NCBI GenBank assembly: GCA_021234155.1
Contig: JAJEKV010000005.1
Coordinates: 6,055,216 to 6,119,215, forward strand
Length of the DNA: 64,000 nucleotides
Direction: 5' to 3'
Source of the DNA: Isoetes taiwanensis
Lineage: Eukaryota; Streptophyta; Lycopodiopsida; Isoetales; Isoetaceae
Under the pieces are notes generated by a model. That model did no database searches. It saw only the letters and a program-made list of their open reading frames with translations, and had not been told where the DNA came from. Numbering within the stretch: position 1 is the first letter of the stretch; each line of letters begins with the position of its first letter. Positions 55,386-64,000 of this stretch are shown piece after piece. Both the position numbers and the translations under genes were made by a program.

Positions 55386-57386
55386 TGTCTAGTTTTCATT
55401 GAATCTAGAAAGAACTTAATTTATGTTTGACCTTTTTTTTTTTCTTTGATGTGACTTAGTCTACACTCAAATTGTAAACTTTTTTGGAAAGAAACAATTA
55501 AAAAGCATCATTGTTGGCCCACATACAATAACATTTTTGGAGGTAGGTGGTCTTGAGTCGCACTTTAGGTGTCAACCCATGGTTCCATCCCCTACAAAAA
55601 ATATATTCTAAGATATGTCATTGATACAGGTAGACCTATAATTAACACGACGAACAAGCAATTTAGCAGGTATTCCTAAATCAGGCAGAGAACATTTTTA
55701 CATTTGATGAGAGACCCAACTATTTATGAGATGATGCACACATATTCACTTTACATTGCATACATGAGCATGTTAAAACATGAAGATATATTGTGATAAT
55801 CGGGTACGCATGTGCCTTTTGGAGCATTGGCATCGTATGTTTCGCAACAGCTATATGTGTGCCAATTGAACATATGTTTTTTCAGGCAATATATAGACTT
55901 GTCAGTCATTGAATCTCGACCTATTTACATTTATATCATGGAAATGCATTAAAGATGCATGTAGAACCACCATATTTTTGTGGTGCACATATTACACATG
56001 TAGTAGGTAACTTTCATGGGGAGGGGCTTTATGCCTCATAAAAAGGTAAGGCGGCGGTGCCAGACGAGGCATCACGAGTGGTGGAGCCATGAATGACACC
56101 AAGTTTGGCAGTGATGCCGAAACTTAAGGTTAAAGCTCCCTCCCACGAAAACTACCAAGTGTAATGCCATGTTTTGGCTCAAATGGCACTACCTTCCTCA
56201 ATAAAAATGCATAAGTTCACCTGCCTATCTACGACTTAGCAATTCCACCTAGTAATAACGGTAGAAAATAGGCATAATTTTAGTCAAACGTGTTACGTGA
56301 ATGATTCCTTTGGAAGGTAAAAGCTATACTATCTCAATTGGGGTTGCCAAGTGGTTCCCTTAATGGGTGTTATTAATCCCAATAACTATATTTCTTTCAC
56401 TCTTTTGTATGATGATGGAGTCAATTGATAGTGCTCTGTTCTGGCATCAATGTAACAAGATTTTCTTCATCTTCTTTTGGGCGTTTGGTCTTGTGTCTGA
56501 AGAGTGTCTTGGATGGACTGTTAGAATAAATATGTCTTGAGTTCGAGATTGTCCGAAGACACATTCAATGTAAGGTGGTGAACCCAACAAAAAGCAATGT
56601 TGGTATAGTGTGTGCATCATATTAATCGGATGTTGCTAGCATGGTATGACTTTCTTCTTAACCACTTGTCCTTGCAAGTTATTTGAATCTAACCATTGTC
56701 CACTGTCGGATGGGGGAGTGGTTATTTTGCATACCTTCTCGAATATTCTATTTTAACGAATATTCTAGTGATTATGACGATAATATCCCAAATATGCCAT
56801 AATCGTGGGAGATTCCATTTTGCGACGGCTATGTTTGGGTATCTCTATTTTGTCTGCAGCTCATACTAAGTGCCTCTATTGCTAATGTATCCGAAAGCTC
56901 TAAAAATCAATCCCCTTGTTCGATCGAAGGTTCTAGTAGATCCCCTCGCTTAAGCATATCCCTGCCGACAAGTGGTTTGGGACCTCTGCTTTGAACGCCT
57001 CTGTTTTGTTTTAATTGCATATCTCATTCGGCTTTATCTGCACCTCAAGTTCGTCGTTTTGATTCGCCTGCACTTGCTTGGGCTTCATATGTACCTCTGA
57101 TTCGGAGCTTCAACTCAGGTTTGTTGCCCAACTGTTTCTTCCTAAGAAGAGCCCTCTTTCAATCAATAGGAAGTCATTTCATGCAAGTCGAAAAAGAGGT
57201 CTTTTATTACAGTTCAAACGGAAACAGAGGCCTTTGTTGGGTCAGATAAAAACAAACAGAGGTCTTTGTTGTGGGACAGATGAAGCCAAAACAGAGGTTT
57301 CGTTGATACAGATGAAGCAGAAATGGATCAATTCCTTACGTGTAACTTGAAACGATTCTAAACAAAGCTAGAACCTGCTCGGACAA
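55386..57386. other. No gene recognised
   Basis: Both strands were read. There is a poly(T) tract near 55,432. A C/T-rich zone near 56,880-57,340 has a 90-codon plus-strand frame (57,078-57,350) without a known motif. Confidence 0.45.
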
Positions 57387-57387
57387 G

Positions 57388-57506
57388 TGGTTAAGGGAGG
57401 TCAACCTCCTCCTCTTGGGGATCATGCAAAATAACCCTCTCGGCCCGGCCTCGAGGGTTTTTTGCATAATCCCCTCGAGGAGGAGGTTAACCTCCTCTTA
57501 ACAACC
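57388..57506. repeat. Long near-perfect hairpin 1
   Basis: Arms of about 55 bp: TGGTTAAGGGAGGTCAACCT onward pairs with its complement ending AACCTCCTCTTAACAACC at 57,506, with a spacer of only a few bases (GGCCCGG). Mismatches are few, so either strand's RNA would fold into a long stem. Confidence 0.9.
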
Positions 57507-57524
57507 TGGCCCTCAAGTTTTAAA

Positions 57525-57576
57525 GCTGAGATCGGATCTCAGCCGTTGATTGCAGAGTGTTACCCACCAATAACAC
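57525..57576. repeat. Two short hairpins between the long ones
   Basis: GCTGAGATC/GATCTCAGC at 57,525-57,543 is perfect with a one-base loop. GTGTTA/TAACAC at 57,557-57,576 is a six-base stem. Confidence 0.7.
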
Positions 57577-57694
57577 ATTAAAAAGTGCATAAACACCTAG
57601 TTTGTTATGCGGAATGGCTACAAACACCTAATGAAAACCACCATAAACCCACTACAAAACCACTATAAACCTCTCGGACCCAGGTTGATAAGGC

Positions 57695-57802
57695 GGATAA
57701 CACCCTAGAACTCGGGTGTTATGCCCTACTATAACAAACTCGGGCTTCCGACCCTCGTTTGTTATAATAGGGCATAACACCCTCGTTCTAGGGTGTTATC
57801 CC
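57695..57802. repeat. Long near-perfect hairpin 2
   Basis: The left arm GGATAACACCCTAGAAC, then GGGTGTTATGCCCTA and TATAACAAAC, is matched in reverse by the right arm ending CTAGGGTGTTATCC. About 46 of 49 positions pair, with a loop of about ten bases around CTTCCGACC. Confidence 0.9.
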
Positions 57803-59649
57803 TCTCTTCTTCTTCTTGCGGAAATGGAGACAATTCACTTGCATATTTACGCAGTCCTATTTTATGATACATTACATTTCTTTATATAAGATTGAAAAGG
57901 ATGGTGTAATGAACATGTAATTGGCATCCTTTCCTAATTTTTGTATCTTTACAACCGTGCATATCACGTCTCCAAGTAATATATTGCCTTCATTTTGGAT
58001 AACTAGGCAAATACAACAAAAGGAGAGGGACTAATTGTAAACAATCTTTTGAATGACTCCACAAGAGAGACTGTTCATTTTCCACTTATTTCTTTTCAAA
58101 AAGATGCTCATAATGTTAGAATGGGCCACTTTGATGGGTTGTGGCTCCATGTGATGGAACGTCCGTATATCTACTATGTCGTCATGCTACTATTTGCTTA
58201 AAATCTTGACATGGATAGTCTTTTTTTGATGTGACGACTTTTCTACATCACCGCCCTGGCACTCATTGCAACAATGTTCTACAAAATTGGCATAGATAAA
58301 ACAATGGAATTACCTTTCTTACGCACAAACACAGAAAAATGTGACATTGCAACATAATATACTATTATTGTGGGAAGCAAACAAAAACAAAGATGCTTTT
58401 TTGCTTTTCTCTATTTGAAAGGCTATATTTCTACAGCGGGGCATGCATACAAGCATATGTGTCATGTGTTTCGAAATACATGACAATCCTAAAATCCACT
58501 TGGACTTCAACCATTATTTACATCAAAGTTGGCAAGCCATCAATGTTGCAAATTAGTACTCCAGTTGAGTACTTAGAAATAACTTTGGCCCGTATCCTTT
58601 GCCTTTTGGTGTTTATATCTCATGATTCAGTTGAAATAAGCAAAATTGCAAGCATGCCTATCCTGAAACAGATCGTTTATCTGTCAGCTCAGTTTCTACC
58701 ATGGAGTTGTCATTTAGTGGCCGCACACAGCCCTCATGCGTTAAGGACAGATGCGGCGATTTCCTAACGTAATGTTGAGTTAGAAAGATGACATACTAGG
58801 GAGGACGTTATCATAAATAATGTAGGCCTATACAATTGGCTGCAACTGCTTACAAGAAATTCAATCTCAAATCACTGTCAGTAAAACACTCCTTGCCAAA
58901 CATGCTTTCAGTACGAAAGAATCAAAAGTATCCATCCTTTGGACTATTCCAAGGGATGATGCCAACGTTCTTCATTGTACCTTTGTTAGCGGCACCACAT
59001 CGAGAGCCTGCTTTTAAGACAGATTACTCAGATGCGACAAGCTACTTTTCCTGTTCAATCTTATATATTTATTCTCCTTTCTTTGTTGACAGGTCCATTT
59101 CCAGGACAAACTAGTGCTTCCTTAAAGAGGGACTATTTTACTTGCACTCACGTCAATGACAAAATAAGATCATTCATTGCAAATGTATCCTTATCTAAGG
59201 TCCAAGATTCAACCAACCTGAAGCATATCCAAACTAAAACCAGCAAGAAGACTATGCTGGCTTATTTTTCTCCTTTGAACCAAAAAAGTCTCACCTAGGC
59301 CGTCACCATGCACTTAAGCTTGACAATCCATGCTTATTAAGAATCATTTTTGTTTCAACATTTACGTAGCTTGTATACAATGGCCTTAAAATAGCCAGGG
59401 GGTCCCAAAGCTGGGGTTGCCCACGTCCCTGCATTAGTTTGCTCCGCCATACCATGCTAATAAAAAAGGGTAACGGCAGACATTGGCAGCAGCTCTGTAC
59501 AGAAACAAACTTTCTCCAACCTCTTCAAAATACAGGCGTTCCATCTGTTAGATCCGCATAAAAAGGAGTTCTAGAGCTTCTTCTCCATCCCATCTAGAAG
59601 AGGCACTTTGCTAATGCCTGCACTATTAAATATATACGACCAAACTATG
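57803..59649. other. 3'-flank of the TOPLESS-type gene; no separate gene recognised
   Basis: Frames such as 58,393-58,767 and 58,836-59,114 have no known motif. The last few hundred bases before 59,650 are probably the 3' untranslated region of the neighbouring gene. Confidence 0.5.
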
Positions 59650-62600
59650 TCATCTTGCAGCCTGGTCAGTATTCTGGTCAACAACTGCTGTAACCACAGG
59701 ACCAGTTATAGCTCCATTGTCAATAATAGGTCCTGTGTTCCAATTTCCTTCAGATTCCAAAGGCTCCAAAACTTGCACTGCACCATCGGTTAGTCCCAGT
59801 GCAAATTGATTTGCCTCTGTTGGATGAGCTGCAACTACTAAAGGATAAACTGTGGAGCTGCAACCACAACAAATTTGTTGTTTAACAGACAATTAGAAAA
59901 ACCCTATTCTCAAGTGGTCAATGGTGAATGGTCTTACCTTGTCACTCCCTGAGGTATGTATACAGAAGGTGCCAACCGACACCGAGGACGTAATGCTTCT
60001 GCTTCAAAGACGCCAACTGAACCATCACAAAATGCAGCATATACAAGCTGACTGTCACATGAGTATGTAGCATTTGAAATTGGAGAAGAGAATGGCTCCC
60101 TCGGAAACCACTGCAATACCGACAGTGCGCATGATTATTTTGCTTATGATTATAAAGAGATCAACTATCATGCTATGATTAAGTACTCACTTGATGTATG
60201 TGCTCCATTCTGGAAGCATCATAAATAGCAAGTTGTGTTTCATGTACGACCAACAAGCGTAAGTGGTCATTATGAAATTGAACTCGAGTATCACCTAAAG
60301 GTTCCCTTCCAGCAGGCATTTGAATAAATTTTGACTTGCGCTTATCCCAAGCTTCTGTACCCCAATCCCAAACACATAACTGCAGCAAAGAAAACAGTCT
60401 TACTAGACTGAACGATTAAAGGAAAAGGTCAGAAATGAAATCCAGTACCTGTGCATCGGCTCCAGAAGACACGAGCACGTTTAGAATGTTCGAAAATGCT
60501 AGACCAGTAATCCTTTTCTGATGACCTTTCAACTTTGTTTTCACCTGCAATGAGCCATTGTTAAATTACTAGAAGAAAAAACCTCTCAATTTTTGAGATT
60601 AGGGAAGGTGATTTCTTGTACCTCATCAATTCGAACATTGTAGATATGTATAGTTGAATCTTCCATGCCAATTGCAATGACATTGTTATCCTGAGGGTGG
60701 AAGGCTAGAAACGTTGCAGCAGGTGGTGGCGGCATGAATGATGTCATAACCTGACAGGTAACACAGTACTTCAATACAGCATTTGTCTATTTAAAGGCAA
60801 ACACAAGAAAAGCATCGTACCTTGAACGTCATCATGTTAAACAACAAGACTTTTCCTCCAGAAGCTGACATCACGTACGAATCATTCTTGGACAAGGCTA
60901 TGCATGGCACTGCTTCCTCAGGATCAGTCTCACTTATATCGTTTGTCATCAAGATCCCACTTTGTGGCTGCCAAAGTTGTGGTGGAACAGATGACGTTGC
61001 TTGTATAGGAATAGGCTGCAAGCCCAACAGGAAAACAGTAAATATTGGACCCTACACAGGATGCAAAGCACTTAAATTATATAATACCTTCCCATTCCAG
61101 TCTAACTTTGTCCATTTCCAAAGCTTGTGCACAGCATTAGATGCGAGTGCAAGAATTGCAGTCCCCGCATTAGTATAAATCAATCTCAACACCTGCCGTA
61201 GTAGTAAAGAGTATAGTATTCACGTATTTGATTCAGAACACACCAATGCTGCAATTCTCACACACCCTACCTTGCTGGACGGCAATGTATCCGGAAGTCG
61301 TATAGATCGACAAGCAGATGAATCAGTCAGTTCAGCAATTTTCCAATTCTTGCTTCTGTCACCAGCATCTTCAAGTCGTGGTTTTACATCCAGCGTTCCA
61401 TTCTATATTAAAACGTTTCCATATTAGAAGAACGCAAGATCAATAGCAAGCAAAAATGCAAATACCTGGGCAGCAATTGAGACAGATGGCATCCTTTCAA
61501 TCCGATCTACAGCACCAATCATTGGACCACTCATTGCACTTGTAGTCACTAAGGCAGTAACTCCAGAGACCTGCATAATATATGTTAAATAAGTCTGGTA
61601 CTCTTTTAATACAACAAACAGCAAATTTTACCTTAGGAGCTTCAGTAAGCACTTTAGCTTCATATGCTCGATTCTCCATAGCACGAAGTAATCGTATACC
61701 ATCTGGGTTCGCCAAGATCTTGATGCCATTTTCATTTGCTGTGACAGCAAGGAGTGATCCGTCCTTATTGAAGCGTAGCCTAGGGGTAGACTGGAAAGCA
61801 GATTTTGTAGCAATGCATTACAAAACAGTCCATTTTAAAAGTGAAAAAACGGAACCTTTTATGATAAAAACAATGCCTCCCAATATGTACTAAAAAGCAC
61901 TTCTATTTTTCACTCAAACGTGTCCATTTCACATGAAATGCCTGGCCTTGCATTTGGCCAGGGGTTCTAACACTTACCGGCAACCCTCCGTCTGCATCAA
62001 GGGAAGTAAGCATATTAACATTGTCCATGTCCCAGATCTTTACAGAAAAGTCATCTCCTGCAGCAAGAAAGCGATTGCGAGTGGTGTCAAATTGCACTAT
62101 AGTTGGAGAGCGTTTGCGAAATCCATTATAAGTTCGCTTGATTGCTCCTTCACTCTCATTCCATTCCACCAGGTGAGATTCCCCTTCTTTGCTTGTGCCA
62201 CATGAAAAAAGCCTGATGATTTACAGCTAGAATTATTAATATATTGACAGCCACGATAAGACATGACGTTAACGTCAGAATGGTACCTTGTTCCATCTGC
62301 ACTATATGCCATTGTCGTGCACCACCGACCAGGAGCATCATAGTCTACTCTAGACCCATGGTTATCATATAGCCAAGCTTTAATTTTGCCATCAAGTGCT
62401 GTTGAGAAAATGAACTGGCAATAGAACACCAAATGAGTATCTATATTAACAAGCATTCAATGGTTGGGCAATGGGATTAGAGGAAAAATTCAGACCTGAA
62501 TATTTTCTTTATGGTGAGGACAGACAGAATATACTGCTGCTTCATGACCTTCAAAGGTATGTTGTTTCCGTCCAGTCATGGCATCCCATACCTGCAACAT

Positions 62601-64000
62601 TAAACAGATCTTCATGAGGCCAGCGTACACACAGATGTTATGTACATATTAAAAAAGAAAAAAAAAACCAGACCCTGATTGTCTTGTCATCTCCACAGGT
62701 GATAATGCAAAGCTGCTTGTTTGGGTGTGAAAAAGCAAGATCATTCACACCGCCAACATGGGCATCAATCTGCATTTTTGCTAACACTTAAGACATGAAA
62801 CATAAGTCATTAAAAGTAAGAATATTAACTATACCTCCAAATGTTGCCGCAGATCGCCTCCGCCGTTATACAGGTATAAATGAACAATGTACTTAGAAAA
62901 AGCAACCCCTGCCAATTAATTGCACAATCTCAGTATGTAGAACATGCACAGACATAATATCAATGTGAAAACTTACCAAGCAAGGATCCATCCGGGCTCC
63001 AAACAGTCCTGTTAACTCCAACTGTGGGGTCTTTCACAAATACATTCTGGATCAAACAAGACTAGGATGTTAATTAACCAGTAGCCTTGAAATATTTAAC
63101 GATGAATCCAGAAGACAATGACCTGCATAGGCATGGAGCAAACAGATATATCCCAGACTTTGAAGGTTCTTTGTGCCAACCTTTCCCGTGAGCCAACTTC
63201 CCATATACCTATTTCACCCACATTTGTTCCAACTAAGAGAAAACATCAAAGTAGTTGTCAGTAAGTATGTAATGATGAATCTGAAAAAGATGAAGAGACT
63301 AGAAACCAATACCAAGCAATATGGTCTGCTGAACTGGGTGGAAGTCCATGCTCACGACACAAGATCCTTGAGAGAGGGTGCGTGCAAGTGTCTTTGGTAA
63401 ATCATCTGCAGTGCAAAGAAGTTGTGGATGGCTTGTACCTGCATAAGTCACCTGCAGTGAACCGGGAACATTACAGTCCGTTTGAAAAGACAACAAGTAC
63501 ATAGGTGCTTCCAAGTTCTCCACACATTCAAAATTATCCTATCTATCCTAAGCTGTAATCCTTGCCTCATCTACGCCAGGAGGTCCTGGTCTTGTACGCT
63601 TCAAAATGTGCTCAGAGTCAGCAGACTGGTAATCAATAGGACTGTTGGTTGGAGGCGTCCTGGGACGTTTAAGCACTGAGATATGAGGCAACCAAGATAA
63701 ATGAGAATGACGGGCAACCATACCATTCAATATAAATGTATGAAAAAATACCTGATGGACCACCTAAGGCAGCTGGTCCAGTAACGACGCCAGCATGTGG
63801 GGATGCTGTATTTGCAGTCGCCATCCATCCTGTTAATGTCTGTTGTGGAGGCGCTCCTGGAAATGGCTGCAAACAGTAGACGGTCATGTTTCATCTTGTA
63901 AATGATCAAGAGTCAATCACTCACATTATGTGCTGGAAGACCCGTAAAAGCTCCTGGTTTGGGCAATGTTGCTACCAGTGGTGTGTTAGGAGCTGCTGGG
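59650..64000 (-). CDS. TPL/TPR-like: TOPLESS/TOPLESS-related transcriptional co-repressor, C-terminal ~912 aa (21 exons, 5' end outside window)
   Basis: Exons on the minus strand: 64,000-63,925, 63,866-63,752, 63,675-63,566, 63,451-63,313, 63,232-63,123, 63,046-62,977, 62,908-62,835, 62,769-62,674, 62,591-62,496, 62,414-62,287, 62,212-61,978, 61,790-61,632, 61,570-61,466, 61,402-61,271, 61,192-61,088, 61,015-60,821, 60,750-60,622, 60,544-60,449, 60,379-60,191, 60,110-59,938 and 59,857-59,650. All join in phase to a stop at 59,650. The product starts in the Pro-rich linker (LKRPRTPPTNSP) and carries two WD40 propellers (SMDFHPVQQT, VKIWDMDNVNMLTS, SNAVHKLWKWTKLDW, HQKRITGLAFSNIL), ending in STVYPLVVAAHP and a short acidic tail. 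The LisH/CTLH/CRA N-terminus lies beyond the edge. These nuclear proteins bind EAR-motif repressors (Aux/IAA, JAZ, NINJA) and recruit histone deacetylases. The intron after 63,566 appears to use a GC donor (GAG/GCAAGG). The frame is intact throughout. Confidence 0.96.

Noticed and set aside
58393-59298. Plus-strand frames of 88-124 codons
   Set aside because: No motif, no splice support visible, and they lie in the 3' flank of the TOPLESS gene.

Overview
This window is nuclear DNA of a land plant, most likely a fern or another seed-free plant (inference). It holds the 3' two-thirds of a 21-exon TOPLESS-type co-repressor gene, an intronless PLS-type PPR gene beside a decayed relative, fragments of other plant gene families, and a mitochondrial small-subunit rRNA fragment in nuclear-style decay. 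Most of the rest is transposon debris in several nested layers.

Layout. 1-9 kb: two diverged copies of a ~1.9 kb segment, each carrying a DRM1/ARP-like first exon, plus decayed non-LTR retrotransposon (LINE) pieces. 9-17.1 kb: an LTR-element remnant, LINE 3' ends, a methyltransferase pseudogene and the rRNA insert. 20-24 kb: PPR pseudogene and PPR gene. 25.5-38.5 kb: a HUH/Rep-type transposon gene (minus strand) split by an 11,508-bp insertion. 39-45.2 kb: two LINEs of different families. 46.5-47.3 kb: a membrane-protein pseudogene. 47.7-48 kb: a MITE. 49.4-55.4 kb: one LINE family interrupted twice by other retroelements. 57.4-57.8 kb: a cluster of strong hairpins. 59.65-64 kb: TOPLESS.

The main discovery is the 26,765-38,272 element. 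It has 26-bp terminal inverted repeats (24/26 identical) beginning ATTAGGG and a GCCC direct repeat on each side. Removing it brings the two halves of the interrupted Rep gene together. Inside are a broken transposase whose Cys cluster and C-terminal block resemble RAG1, a family of short coiled-coil proteins, an unknown intact four-exon gene, an acidic protein, and a divergent histone H3-like gene starting MARTKQTAR. Between the genes lie at least 20 copies of a motif close to TCACACGACGCGAA. They are mostly arranged as inverted pairs with a fixed start-to-start spacing of about 48-53 bp and unrelated loops. Many pairs sit 13-150 bp after stop codons, and several genes have a TATA box about 80-95 bp before the ATG. 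The gene, promoter and hairpin modules suggest a multi-gene DNA transposon with its own regulatory or terminator sites. I do not recognise it as a described element.

A second theme is the LINE family called LINE-A here. Its 3' end carries a conserved GC-rich hairpin followed by a pentanucleotide tail (ATTCT)n. This explains most of the ATTCT/AGAAT microsatellites in the window.
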